DNA of 64,000 nt from Rutstroemia sp. NJR-2017a BVV2 (Eukaryota; Ascomycota; Leotiomycetes; Helotiales; Rutstroemiaceae): the NCBI GenBank assembly GCA_002946415.1, contig NJPS01000062.1, positions 62,001 through 126,000 of the forward strand. Reading direction: 5' to 3'. Below are positions 1-12,373 of the stretch, in pieces; within the stretch, counting starts at the first letter, position 1, and each line of letters begins with the position of its first letter. A model generated the notes under the pieces. That model had not been told where the DNA came from. It searched no databases and saw only the letters and a list, made by a program, of their open reading frames with translations. The translations under genes and the position numbers were made by a program.

Positions 1-1452
1 ACCTCTCCGAAGTTTACTTTTTGACCTCTGATCTTGACTATGTCATCTTTGCGGCCAACTATCTGAATAGATCCGTCATGATTATACCGAGCGAGATCGC
101 CAACTCGGCAGACTCTTGTTAATTTAAAGGACCGGAATCTTTGAAGCCATTGTGGAGTCTGGATGAATGTGCTAGCTGACTTCTCGGGGTTATTGAGGTA
201 GCGTTGAGCGAGTGACCAACTTTCTACCAACAACTCGCCCTCGCTACCAACAGGGGCAAGCTTTTCATGGTTACCTGGCTCGACTATCCAGCAAACTGAT
301 TGACCGGGGAAACTCTTCGCAGCTTGTCGAGACTCGCTACCAACAATCTGGAGTAAGGCTAGATTTGTTTCGGTTGAGCCGTAGCCGATCACAACCTTCG
401 TAGAGCTCGACCATCGTTCTATCATATCTTGCGGTACTTTTTCTCCTCCTAAACCGAGAACTTCCAGGCTGGGTATCTGAGAAGGTAATACGGGCCCCAA
501 GAAAGATGGCGTTAAATGAGCTAAGGTGATCTGATGTGCCCGCATGAAACCCGCAGGATCGTTCAGTCGCTGGCTTTCTGACGGAATACATACTCTTCCC
601 CCATATATCAGAGTTGAGAGAATCTCGGTAGTGCATGGCATCCAGATATATGCCGTGAACTGAGCAACACGACTATGTGAGCTGATATTATAGTAGAATG
701 CATGCATTTTCGCTGCTGAAGCAAGAGCGCTACGGAAACCATCAGCAACCTTTTCCTCTTTCTAAGGTATATATATTCTTACCTATGTTGAATGATGACA
801 CCATTTGGCTTGCTCGTACTGCCGGACTAAAGACTATCAGGACATTTGAAAGACTCTCTGGGGGAAATTAACGTACAGTAAACATAATTAATGCCGGCTG
901 TTCGGGAAAAATAGTAGGAATCGGAGCCGTAAAATGATCAATGGTCAACTCTTGCACGAGATGCTCCTCTAAAATGATAATTTCCTGAGTAGCTTCAGAA
1001 CCAAACTTCTCAGCACCGCTCGCCGACGCAACTATAAATCTTGCGCCGACCTCCCCAGAAATTTCCAATAACCTTCTCAAAGGCTGGGCAGGGTCCAACG
1101 GCACAAAAGCTGCACCAGCCCTCATGATTGCAAGCATGGCAACAACAGTCCATTTCGATTTCTCAAAGCACATTGGAATGTTCGACCCCGGGAGAACACC
1201 ACTTTGAACAAGCTTCTCGGCTACAAGAGATGAAACCTTTTCAAGCTCTTCATACGTGAAAGAGCCATCCCAAGAGCATATGGCAAGGGACTTTGGTTGC
1301 TTTTTCACATGGCTGAATATCAGCTCTGTGACACAAGAGCAAACGGATTCAGGACTTGATGCATTCCAGGACTGAATCTGAAGAAAATCACTGCGAGACA
1401 GCCCAGAGTCTTCAAACTCGGTGCCCAGGACTTTACTTTCGATCTGCTCCAT
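1..1452 (-). CDS. NRPS or NRPS-like protein, N-terminal adenylation domain (partial, runs off left edge)
   Basis: This is the N-terminal part of a nonribosomal peptide synthetase adenylation domain, which activates an amino or aryl acid as an acyl-AMP. The ATG is at 1452. Exon 1 (1452-877) has the A1/A2 region, including AIMRAGAAFVPLDPAQP. A 50-nt intron (876-827, GTACGT..TTTAG) leads in phase to core A3, SGSTSKPNGVIIQH. A downstream exon (about 747-1) holds IGYGSTETN (A5), GELLVESWSLAQRYLNNPEK (A6), CRVGDLARYNHDGSIQIVGR (A7/A8) and KIRGQKV. The protein opens directly with an A domain; no condensation domain precedes it. Thiolation and later domains, if any, lie outside the window. The junction near 750-785 cannot be joined cleanly: a GTAAGA follows A3, but every short intron I can draw leaves a one-base frame error, so the gene may be damaged there. 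It diverges from the ABC transporter gene across a 915-bp intergenic region. Confidence 0.88.
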
Positions 1453-2367
1453 GGATTAGCCTCTAACTAGTGGTTTTTTTTAAAAATCATTGATTCAAGC
1501 ACGCACCTCATAGTTTATATTCATTTGCTCAATAGAAAGAGCCATGGTTCATGCGCGTAACTTTTTCTTTTCTTCTATCTCAAAGGACTCGTAAGAAAGC
1601 AAATACAGAGTTCTGAGGAAGTCGTGCGGACATCGGCAGGTGATGTGTGAGTTTAGAAATATTCCATGTGGGGCTATCCGGGAGTGCATTTATCAGCTAC
1701 AAGCTTCACTCTAACCTTCTCGCCTAACATTAAGCGAGCACGCAATTAGGCGCTGATCGCGGAAAAGACTCCCACTTCTGACCGCGTATTTTGATATCCA
1801 CCAACGTTATGGCTAGAGTCTCCCCGATCGAAACACATCCAGATTCCCGATGATCCCTGACGGCAGACCGACTTTCGTGTACAATTATCCGTGGAATAGC
1901 GTCGGGCTTCCTTGCTAGCATGCATTTCTCCCCGGGTGATTGTTGACAAAATACCCCTCTATATCTTCAGTAAGTGGCGGGAAACCTGAGCACTCCAATC
2001 GGCCCCCTATCGCCTAGTTTGATGATGTGCATCTTCCGATATGAAGCTGCAGTAGTGAGCGGAGTGGCAATGTAAGCACTACTCTTAATAAGCTATGCCG
2101 AGTTACTTCTGGATTAGTATCTAAAGTGGCAAAGCTTATCTTATATTCACAGATAAGGGCTTAGCGTAGCAATACATGAAATAATTCATTTTACAATTTA
2201 CAGTATTTGCTAGACTCCACAGTGATCTGTAAATTTGAAACTGGTGACCAAGAAATCACGTGAGATTTCACTCATTTGATTTTCACTCCAACTTATTGGC
2301 CTGCTTAGTAGAGCTGCAATAACCACAACGTCACAGAATTCGATCAGTATAATCAACAGCTATCAAA
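1453..2367. promoter_or_regulatory. Divergent intergenic region between NRPS-like and ABC transporter genes
   Basis: These 915 bases separate the start codons of two divergently read genes and so should contain both promoters. A CACGTG-like core (TCACGTGAG) lies near 2257-2265. No other motif could be assigned, and the short reading frames here (for example 1730-1949, minus) look like chance. Confidence 0.4.
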
Positions 2368-5300
2368 ATGGAGATCCTATGGGAGATATCAATTATTGTC
2401 GCTCCGACGACTGTGATCTTATGCTCAACCTTGTATTCATTCTCAGTCAAAACTCGGGTGCAATATCGTCTATACGAGGATGAGGACGGTCAATCTTCAG
2501 AGAAGAGCATAGTCGAGTATCGGAAAGCTTTAAAACATCAAATCTTCTTGACGCAGTTAACTACTTTGATTGGATTTCTTATTTCGATTGCGAGGGCGTT
2601 TCAAATCACGTTCACAGGTCACCGGGATCAGACAACATTGCTCTGCACGTGGTTCAGAGGATCAAATTGGGTATGTGAAGATCCTATAGCAGGAGCCTGA
2701 ATTTTAAAGTTGCAAGGACTGATACTAGAAATTATAAGTGCTTGATAGTCGCCCAGAGTCTTCTTCTCCTGGGGCCGGCAACGAGAGTATCACGACTTGG
2801 CCTTTCCTTGGCGATCTCTGTCAGTTCACTCATCTTCAACATATCACGGGAGATGTTAGAGCTGCTTTCACTTTCCACCGTAAGAAGTGGGAATGAAAAC
2901 GATTCCTGGCAATGGATCAGTTTGAGCTCTCAACTAGTCCTGGGAGTATTGGCACTTATTGGAAGTTTATCGTTTCAACGAAGACCACTTGTTTTCCACA
3001 ATGGCCGCTGTGTTGACGGCCAGAACATCGTCTCTTATCTCAACAGGTGAGTAGTCCAATCTCATACCAGTCTCTATCACTAAATCTTTGCAAGTTATAT
3101 TTTTCGATGGGCAGGCCCTTTACTTGAACGGGCCAAATCGTCTCCTCAGATTGGATTCTCTGACCTTGCCGCCCTAGAGTTCGTCACCAGATCAAAAACT
3201 CTTCAGGGTGTATATTGGAAAGCCCAGCTTTTTGGTATGAGTCAGGTATGGTCGGATTTGTACAGGTCGCATAAGACTGCGTTCTGGCGTCAGTGGATTC
3301 TCGCAATTATACAAAGCATAATTGCATTTTTACCGTCTCTATGCTTGTTTCAAACTCTCTATGTTCTGGAAACACAGAAGACTGAAGGAATAAAATCTCA
3401 TGAAGGTTGGCTTTGGGCATTGGGAATTGGGGTTTCTCGAATGGCCCAGCAGTGGCTCGAAGCTCGGTAAATTCTATCTTATGATTCTTGAATATTCCGT
3501 ACTGACATACTGCTATCTGTTCAGTCTAAACTGGCTTTCATCTTCATCACTGGAAATTCCAATTCGAGCTCAGCTTTCATCTGTTGTGTATGAGAAAACT
3601 TTACACCTTAGTGATGTAAAAGCTAGTGCGGGGGCACCAGAGTCCATGGATGAGAAATTTGGGGAAGATATCGATCCAGAAAGCGACACAGAGGATTTTC
3701 TAGGGGATATTGAAGCTAAGGATACCAATTCCCTAGTCCCATTAGTCGCCCTTGATTGTGCAAGTAAAGCAGCCCCAGAGAATGCCGCCATCAGTACAGC
3801 CTCACATCAAGGAAGCATCAATATAGTTGCGGTTGATGCTGCACGCATAGCCGAATTCGCTGCTCGCTCATACATTATCGTCGGCATTACAGTTACTGTT
3901 GTCGTAGCTGCTGCTGCCTTGGTCAAATTAATTGGGTGGATAAGTTTTGGAACGGCTCTTCTCGCCCCTTTGTTCTTCACCCCGTTGAATATGATAGCTT
4001 CGAAGAGATACGCCGCAGCACAAGGTAAACTCATGAGGGTTCGAGATGATAAGCTGGTGGTGGTTGACGAGGCACTAAGAGGGATCCGACATATCAAATT
4101 TGCAGCTTCAGAGTCTTACTGGGAAGCGCAAATCATGAAGGTACGAGCTTCCGAGCTATTGCAGCAGCGAGCTGTTTTCAAATGGATTGTGGTGATGCGA
4201 TTGTGCTGGATCTCTTCCCCAATACTTCTATCTGTCATTTCTCTGGGCACCTATAGTTTCATCCATGGATCTTTGACTCCCTCCGTTGCCTTTACTGCAC
4301 TTACTATATTTGGAACTATGGAGCTGGCTTTATCAATCATTCCATTCGCATATACTCAGGGTGCAGATGCAGTCGTGAGTAGCAGGAGGGTCGATGCTTT
4401 ATTGAACACTGTGGAGAGAAAAGAAAAAAGATGCCCCGGGAGTAGTATCACATTTGAAAATGCTACCATATCATGGCCGTTACCACCGGACAGTGAATTT
4501 GTGAAGCCGTTCATGCTGCAGAACATCAACATCGCATTCAAGAATGATAAAATCAAGTAGGCCCCCTTTCTACGATCGATTCTTCCAGAATGTATACACT
4601 AATGACATTCATTCTAGTTTGATTTGTGGTGCGAGTGGGAGTGGGAAAAGTCTACTTTTGTCGGCGATAATTGGCGAGGCAGAACTCGTCTCTGGGAAAA
4701 TATGCATTCCCATGACCTTAGTTTCAGAATCTCAGAGATCATTGCAAAGAACTCCTGCTACGAATTGGCTTGAAGAAAAGACGGTCGCATATGTCGCTCA
4801 GGTCCCGTGGATCGAAAACTGCAGCTTAAAGGACAACATTCTTTCCGGGCTTCCATATGTCGAGTCAAGGTACAAAGAGACCTTAGTAGCTGCTGCCCTA
4901 ATGCAAGACATTGAAGTCCTGGAGGATGGAGACTTGACGGAAGTCGGTTCTCAGGGAATCAATCTTTCCGGCGGCCAACGTTGGCGCGTCACTTTTGCGA
5001 GAGCTCTTTACTCTAGGGCTGGTATCTTAGTCCTCGACGATATTCTGAGTGCGGTTGACGCTCATGTTGGAAGGCACATTTTCTTCGGTGGTTTAGCTGG
5101 ACCTTTGGGTGAAGGTCGGACTAGAATTCTTGCCACGCATCATACCTCGTTATGCCTGCCTGGGTCTGACTACGCTATCTACATATCTCGGCGTGGAAAT
5201 GTGCGAGAACTGCCCACACAAACCTCTGTTTTATCTCAAACCAAAACTTCCATGCAGACAGAAATCGCTCCTGAAGATAGCCAGCTGTCAGGAGGGTACT

Positions 5301-7216
5301 CTTCCTCCAAAGGTTCTGTACATTCACAGGCCAAAAGTGTCGGAGGTGAAAACACAATCGCCAAGACAACTAAACCACGGGCTCTTGTTCAAAAGGAATT
5401 TAGACAGCAAGGCAAAATACCATGGTCACTTTACCAAAAGTATATTGACGCTTCTGGAGGACTCATGTTCTGGGTCCTGGCGATCGCTGTCATAGTGACT
5501 TCTCAGGTAGCTCTACTGGGAAGGGCCTGGTGGATGAAGATTTGGACTCAATCGTCTATCGCACACGCTTCAGAGAACAGGATAGCAACCGACCTTTCTT
5601 TCTTTCTGGGTATCTACATCGTCATCTCGAGCGTAGCAGCTTTCATGGAAGCTGTGAAGTGCGGCTTTGTCTACCTGGCTGCTTTACGTGCCTCCCATCA
5701 ACTATTCGAACGTCTAACTTATTCAGTCCTAAGATCACGTCTTCGCTGGTTTGATACAACTCCTGTTGGTCGGATCCTCAACAGATTTACAGCAGACTTT
5801 GCAATTCTCGATTCACGCACCCCCGGAGAGACACACACTTTGCTCTCGGCAATTTTCAGTCTGGTTATCATACTTCTGGTTGGAGCTTCAGTATCAGTAT
5901 ACATAATCTTCGTGGAACTATTAATATTGATTATCTGTTTCCTTCTCGTCTCAAGATTTCTCCAGGGAGCCGAAGAGATCAAGAGATTGGAAGGTACAGC
6001 GAAAAGTCCCATTTTCGAGCACTATGGCGCAACACTGTTAGGTCTTAACACTATACGCTCCATGAAGATGACAAGACGATACAGGGAACGTATGCTGGAC
6101 CATATTGACTCTCAGAGCCAATGCAGTTGGGCGTCAGCGCTAACTACGCAGTGGATGGCATTGAGGATCAGCGCCATTGGTTGTTTCTTCACTGCAACCG
6201 TTGCGATTCTGGTGGCACTTACAAACACTAACGCTGCTGCCGCGGGGTTCATCCTCAACTTCTCACTGGATTATTCAAAAAGTATGGATGAGATTGTAAA
6301 GCGCTTTTCCAATCTTCAGCTCAATATGAATTCCGCGGAACGAGTTGTCGACTATTTGGAGATCGCCACAGAGCCTCAGGATGGTGGTGATATCCCCAGA
6401 CATTGGCCAACACAAGGTCGTATCTCGTTTCGCAATCTCAGCGTTAAGTTTTCTCCTGAGCTTCCGGATGTGCTGAGAGGAATTACTGCTGAGATACTTC
6501 CCGGGCAGCGGGTTGGAATCGTGGGACGGACTGGAGCTGGAAAGTCAACACTAGCACTTGCACTATTCAGATTCCTGGAAGCTCAAGCCGGTTCCATTGA
6601 AATTGATGCCGTCAACATCTCTAAGATTAGATTGCATGACCTCCGTTCCAAAATGAGCATTGTAGCCCAAGATCCGGTGTTATTTTCTGGGTCAATCCGA
6701 ACAAACCTTGACCCTATGGGCAATTACAGCGATTTCAAACTTCGCGAAAGTTTACGCAAAGTGCATCTGATCGGCTCTCCAAATGGATTTGACCCAGAAA
6801 TATCTTGCAAAGATGCCACTGCAAGCTGTAATTTCAATGTGTTCGAGAACCTCGATTCACCTGTCTCAGAAGGGGGTTTGAACCTATCTCATGGTCAACG
6901 CCAGCTACTCAGTCTGGCCCGGGCAATTCTTAGACAATCTAGAATAATGGTAATGGATGAAGCGACTAGTTCTATAGACCAGGAAACAGACTATCTGATT
7001 CAACGAGCGATTAGAGAAGAGTTTGCGAACAGCACCCTACTTGTTATCGCGCACCGACTAAGTACAGTTGCGGACTTTGACAAGATTCTTGTTATGGATA
7101 ATGGGCTACTGGTTGAATTTGATCACCCTGCAGTATTAATGGCTCGGAAAAGTGTGTTCTGGCGGCTGGTATGTGAGAGTGGAGAGCGAAAGAAAATTGA
7201 AGATATGATCCACTAA
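2368..7216 (+). CDS. ABCC (MRP)-type full ABC transporter
   Basis: A full-length multidrug-resistance-protein type ABC exporter of about 1537 residues, expected in a cellular membrane and likely to export the cluster product or give self-protection. Exons are 2368-2670, 2739-3046, 3095-3466, 3525-4556 and 4618-7216; all introns are GT-AG and the lengths sum to an open frame. The order is an N-terminal hydrophobic TMD0-like region, TMD1, NBD1 (Walker A GASGSGKS near residue 676; Q-loop YVAQVPWIEN; signature LSGGQ near 787; Walker B LVLDDILSAVD), TMD2, and NBD2 (Walker A GRTGAGKS near 1308; Q-loop IVAQDPVLF; signature LSHGQ near 1428; Walker B VMDEATSSID; H-loop IAHRLS). The D-D Walker B end in NBD1 and D-E in NBD2 are the usual ABCC asymmetry. 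The start AAAATGG is in good context. The substrate cannot be told from sequence. Confidence 0.95.
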
Positions 7217-7471
7217 GAAATGTTGTGCGTAAGACCTGCGTAACGCACTGAGATTCAAGTACGGAAAGGTGCTGATTTCATATACGAAACGCATACTGCG
7301 ACCTGTCACGATCAATCTCCTTTTATAGGAAAATACATGAATCATTCCACTAGCTCTTCAGGCGTGATAATTTGTGCAAATTTAGTGAGAGTCAAACTAC
7401 AAACAATATCTACGCAGGTCATTCAACCTCCGATGACAATCCACCCCTTTCTACGACAGCGTAAAATAACC

Positions 7472-8596
7472 TTACGTACTGTTCTTCCCATATGCGGTCG
7501 CGACTCTCTGCTGATGATACTCTAGAGCGGTGACATTCTCATATAATGAAGGATGTTTCTCACTCTGAAACGCATCCAAGGCACCCACCAAAGTATGACG
7601 GTCAGCCTTCACGAAACAAGTATTTGAGTATCGTGGGGGGACGATTCCCTCCTCAATATTTTCGAAATGATGCGGATATGTCACTCGGTGAACACCGGCT
7701 TTAATTCTATCGTTGGTCCATCGTTGAAATGTCTCACTGACGTTGACCACCATTTCATTCCTTCCACTGTTCTCAATGGGAATGAAGAGTCCACTCTCCT
7801 GATCTTGAACCTCTAATCCACCGATGTCGTCTTGGAACAGGCAGGTAATGACGCCTAGGTCTGTGTGAGGCGATACACGAGTGGACAGTCCGGCTTTCAG
7901 GTCCTGAATTGAAACTTCTGGGTAATGAAGCAACCTAGTCTCGCTTGCTTGGCCTGATATTTTGGATGTAAATGTACCTGGGGATAGGTCTAAGGCGCTT
8001 TCGAAGAGCTTTAAAATTTCTATGCTCACTTTTTGACATTTGTCGTAATATGCTTCCATAAATGCGCGGAACCCAGGAAGGGTGCTTTCTTCAGGCCACT
8101 GATTTGGCCACGCCTTATCCTCTGATGATCCTTGATCAAAATGTTCCTGCAAAACCGAGTAAGCGCATGCTCATCTTTGTGTTAACTAGTAAAAGAATTA
8201 AGTACCCTGACATCAAGCAATGTATTCTCAAGATCTGTTTTCCCCAGCTTAGAAAGATACAAGCGACCAGTTCTCTCAGAACCAACGCAGCTCCAACCCC
8301 GCTGAGGTCGGGGTCCCGGAAGATTCATGATCTTGAGCTTCTCCTCCACGGGTATCTCAAAAATTGCACGGGTCTATCACGATGTCAGGGTGAAATCCTC
8401 GTTTTTGGGGCCAGAGAATTGGAGAACAGCATACCCAGTGGAAAAGCTCTTTCACTAGCTCCTTAGAGATTCCGTGATTGACAAACTTCACAAATCCATA
8501 TCGGGACAGTGAGGCCACAAGGTCCTCATTGAATTTCTTTTGCTCCGCTGGGTTTGCGTATTTGTGTGAAGTAATGTCCAAAGTTGAAATTGTCAT
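7472..8596 (-). CDS. 2-oxoglutarate/Fe(II)-dependent oxygenase (isopenicillin N synthase-like family)
   Basis: A 334-residue non-haem iron oxygenase of the family that includes isopenicillin N synthase and many fungal tailoring enzymes. It uses 2-oxoglutarate and O2 to hydroxylate, desaturate or cyclise a small molecule. Exons are 8596-8435, 8373-8206 and 8146-7472. The start is the first ATG (MTISTLDI..); the frame extends upstream only through a TTG. The iron-binding triad is visible as HTD (H204, D206) and GVHRVTYP (H263), with the 2OG-binding RYS (R282, S284). The N-terminal DIOX_N part reads LVASLSRYGFVKFVNHGI. Length fits the family. It lies tail-to-tail with the ABC transporter gene, 255 bp apart, inside the cluster, so a tailoring role is inferred. 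Confidence 0.93.
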
Positions 8597-8650
8597 TTTC
8601 GAAGTTGATAATAGAACCTTTGTGCCTGCGTGTATGAGTAACGGGTCCAA

Positions 8651-9143
8651 AAGTGTGGCGTTTAACCAAGGATTATAATGTGAAAAACGTAGGAGGTTCT
8701 GAGTGTGATCTCGAAGTATGAAGCGAAAGGGGCAGAAATTTTAATCGGTGGCTGTAGTGTGCATTGAATTTTGTGGGAAGAATGGCGTTATAAATGGGAA
8801 TCCGGAGCAATTACCGATTCGGGGAGTGATGTAGAGCGTACTCAGCTTACGTATACGGTATTCAACCTAAATAATGTCCTGGAACCCACTTGTCGAGCGG
8901 AAGGGGCATTCCGCGTTGGTTGGCTTCTTCAATTTCTTCGAGGATTTCTCCATTCAATTTTCGGTTTTCGCGGGTTCTCAATAAAGTGATTACTAGTTAC
9001 TGGGGCGTTTTGGAAAATCAACGTTATTTTAAGAAGAAGTCTTCCTTGTTCTGTATTGGAGTATTCAGAAATATAAAGCAATACAGGCGACTTCCACAAC
9101 TTCCAAGCACACTGAAATTATACCCGTTGGTCAAAGTGAACCT
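8651..9143. other. Intergenic region
   Basis: About 490 bases between the 5' end of the 2OG oxygenase gene and the 3' end of the next gene on the same strand. It should contain the promoter of the oxygenase gene. I see no gene and no clear repeat. Confidence 0.4.
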
Positions 9144-10176
9144 TCAAATCTCTTCTCCCAAGTTCTTAATGGTGCGCAAATCATCATTGATGATAACCTC
9201 TACAATCATGCCTTCGGGGGTGACGGGCGCCTCAGGTACAGCATTATGAAGTTGTATTCTACGTGGAATCATCCACTTTTCAAGACTTTCCCAATCTACA
9301 CAGGATCGTGGAGCCTCTGGCCGAAGCTTCTGTTTATGTTCATCCTCGTGCCACCAGTATCGAGATCCTACAGTTAAGTCGGCTTTACACATAGCACCGT
9401 CTCGGAGGGCTATAAGACAATGATCTAAGGCCACGTCAGTATCAACAATGTCAGGCTGTAGCAGTCAAGACTCACCCAAATGATCGATCATCTCCCATCT
9501 ATCAGCGTTCCATTCACGTTTTATCCAATCCTATGATCATAAGCATTGTTCCGAGTCCTTGCACTCGTGTGACCTCTTACCAGACAATGGATCTCGTGGA
9601 AAACACGCATAATACCCATGTAGCCACCGTTGATGAGCTTGAGCGAGTTGCTGTGAAACCCCTTGCTAAGCTCAAGTTCTTTCTTTGAGACTCGAAGAAT
9701 CTCATCTAGAGGTCATAGTCAGCACGCGAATGAGAAAGGTCATCGTGAAGGATTAGATAACGCACGGATCTTGAGCTCTTCCCAGGCCCTGACCATTTCA
9801 GGGGCCTTGAGCTCACCCGCAAATGGGTTATGAGCGTCAAAATTCGGATACTCTTGTTGCCATCGAAGTGAAGATGACGCCGGAGCTAAGGCAATGAAGT
9901 TAGATCGTGTAGTCTTAGGAAAGGAGATTGTCTCTCACTGTAAGGTATATTGGGACAGTACGACTTGACTGCGGCGAGTTTTTGCCAGATGAATAAGAGG
10001 GCTATGATATTTGTGACAATGACGAGCCAGTTTCCGGCAGCTAGAAATTTCGACGCCGACTTTTGTCTTCTGTTGTCGGGTTTGAGTGACGATTGCGAGG
10101 CATGTTTAGGAATAGATTTCTCATTCATAGGCAGAGACTCATCGAGGAAAGGTTCTTCCTCCCCATTGAGATTCAT
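9144..10176 (-). CDS. UstYa-like oxidase (DUF3328), copy A
   Basis: A UstYa-family protein of about 272 residues. These fungal proteins are membrane-anchored and act as oxidative cyclases, hydroxylases or halogenases in RiPP and NRPS pathways. Exons are 10176-9939, 9885-9766, 9705-9581, 9530-9476 and 9424-9144, all GT-AG, with lengths summing to an open frame. An N-terminal cytosolic tail is followed by one membrane segment (WLVIVTNIIALLFIW) and then the lumenal domain. Both hallmark HxxHC motifs are intact: HEIHC (about 156-160) and HLDHC (about 178-182), followed by ALRDGAMCKADLT. The longer open frame to 10215 starts with GTG, so the ATG at 10176 is preferred. A conserved CPNIPYTPA stretch follows the membrane segment. 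Confidence 0.92.
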
Positions 10177-10215
10177 GGTCACTGATGCGGTTTTCTTGAG
10201 ATAGGAAAGTATCAC

Positions 10216-11458
10216 TCAGTAATGGTAGACTGAGAAACAGACAGGAGAAGAAGAGGGGGTTTGCTACGGCCTCGAAGCCCATGAAATTGCAACGGACAAC
10301 TGAACTCCGCTTAGCGCGAATATACGAAGTCAGCTTACGCTAAATCTTCGTTTTCTGTATATCAGATATTGCTTTTACCCGGAAGCTTTGAGATTTCCCC
10401 TACCTACCGAGGTAGATTTCAACCAACTCTCTTCCTGCCACCTACCTGCATGAGTGAGATAAGAACGTCATTCTCCAGCTTGTAAACGCAATTTCTACCC
10501 CTCATTCTTGCCAACTCATTTTTGATCCACATACTAGCAGATTTTGAGTGAGATTCAATACTATGCCTCCCCATGAATAAAGGTTAAATTTTTCTGCGTG
10601 TTGCCACCAAAAATTTAACCTTTATTCCAGGGGAGGGATAGTATGAAAGACAAGCACCAGATGCAAAGGTCGTTAGCTGCATAATGTTTACGTGAGACTA
10701 GTTGCAAGGAGGAATGTCGTTAAGGCTGGGGCATTAAAGATCACACTAGTAAGTTGCAGGATCCGTCTAAGACAGGGGTATGATATGCTTAATTGAATGT
10801 GTGTAAGTGGCGTGACTAAGCTCGGCACATCGGGGCCTGAAGAGGATGTGGGGCGCTCATGCTGCAGCTAAGCCTTATCCCCGCTCTAAGAGTGGGATTG
10901 GGGCTCTAGTCGGTGAAATAAGCCCGATCAATATACGCACCCTGTGAATTAGAAACAAGTAGCGCATGATCTGTCTTAGTATCGTGGAACTACTGTCGAA
11001 GACAAAATCGTCCAGCTGAAACAAATGCCAGTCGTTTATTGGACACCCCGTCTAAGATAAGAGGTGCATATGCGCAAGCTACTATGCTCATGGAGTAATC
11101 AACAAACGGGGGCGATGCAGACCTGCATCATGGGCCATTTCATCACCATGTTCGGGTATGATGAGTCATGAACACAAGAAGGGTCGGAGAAAGTACTGTA
11201 GGTGTTTCAATAGATCAGTGGATAAACACCGACCCTCAACATAGTGGAGACCTCGAGAACAGGATCTACGAGTTCGTTATTATCTGCCGAGGATGGATCC
11301 GGGTGATGTCCAGTTTTTCCGTAATAACTTACTCTAGGGTAAAGCCTTGAAGAAGTTGTTGGAACGAATTGGGAAACAGAGAGATCAAGTATCAAGTCGG
11401 AGGGTAGAAAGCGGACAGTTATTCTTTAGATATCCAAAATAAAGTAACATTTGATTTG
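10216..11458. other. Intergenic region with a hairpin element
   Basis: About 1.2 kb between two UstYa-like genes on the minus strand. It holds a long inverted repeat at 10559-10643 (listed separately). The rest gives no convincing coding sequence; the frame at 11168-11350 (plus) has no recognisable content. Confidence 0.4.
10559..10643. mobile_element. Short hairpin / mariner-like MITE
   Basis: Two 35-nt arms (10559-10593 and 10609-10643) form an inverted repeat with three mismatches around a 15-nt loop. The arms end in TACTATSCCTCCCC and contain AATAAAGGTTAAATTTTT. The terminal TA on each side is compatible with a TA target duplication, as for Tc1/mariner-type miniature elements. It lies between two tailoring genes. 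Confidence 0.6.
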
Positions 11459-12373
11459 CTACATGTAGACCCTCTCCTCCAAATCCATAATGGCCTGTGG
11501 TACAATGTAAAGATCTTCTGATGCATCAGCTGCCTTCCAAGTGTTTGACCATTCAATAACACTGTTGATGTCTTTACACACCCTCGGTATTGCGGTATGC
11601 TCGCCGTAAAGCTCGGGATTGAGAGGCTCAATATTGGTGTCGGCATTACAGAGTATGCTCTGCCGAAGATAATCAAAACAACCTTCAGCGTGGTGTGAAA
11701 GCTCAGAGCGTGAGGAGAATTCACTCTTTGGTGTGTTGAGCTTCGTCGTTGCACTGTAGTATCCGTGGTAGACCACATGCTTGAGGTGCGTCAGTAAGTT
11801 ACCAGTTGGATGAGACAATGTGATGGATACGGGCGCTTACAAGACAGTGCAATTGATGCCATACTCCAAGTGTTGAGAGCTCTGGCGCAAGATGAGGATG
11901 CTCCACAAAACCCCATCTAGCTGAGATAGAGTTAGCACTCAATTTGAAAGCTGAAAGCCAATGACATCTGCCGTACCTGGAAATAAAGCCTTCCATTCCA
12001 TGTAGTGTTGCTCCTCTGGCATCTTTGTCCAAGTTGTATTCCATATCAATGGTTTTTGGACCGTACCGCTGGGTGCTATATAAATGCGAACGGTTAGCTC
12101 CATCTCTGTCTAGGAATCTCATTTAAGACACTGTGACTCACCTAAAAGACCCGAAGTGAATTGCTGTTGTTTGCTCCGAATACCTGCAAAGAATCCAGCG
12201 GATGTAGACAACAAGATGACAGCGACTAATAGGAGGGACAGCGAAATTGTTCTGAATGACTGTTTGGAACGTCTTGATTCGAGCAGGTCTGTTTCCAGCG
12301 CATTATATTCCTCAGTGGGGACAGGAAAGAATTTTTGGTGCTTTTTGTGGTATTTGAAGAGCTTTGGAAACAT
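11459..12373 (-). CDS. UstYa-like oxidase (DUF3328), copy B, with altered second motif
   Basis: A second UstYa-family protein of about 243 residues. Exons are 12373-12142, 12075-11977, 11920-11841 and 11779-11459; lengths sum to an open frame. An N-terminal segment is followed by a membrane span (SLSLLLVAVILLSTSAGFFA) and the lumenal domain. The first motif is intact, GVWHQLHCL (H132..C136). The second reads HHAEGCFDYLRQSILCNADT: the second histidine of HxxHC is glycine (HAEGC, about 167-171). The usual CNADTNIEPL and VCKDINSVIEW blocks follow. The change may alter metal binding or reaction type, or the protein may work as a partner to another copy. The open frame to 12379 starts with GTG, so the ATG at 12373 was chosen. 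Confidence 0.9.

Noticed and set aside
8597..8650. Upstream extension of the 2OG oxygenase frame
   Set aside because: It starts with TTG; the first ATG at 8596 gives the usual family N-terminus. The same reasoning applied to the GTG/TTG extensions at 10215, 12379 and 13591.
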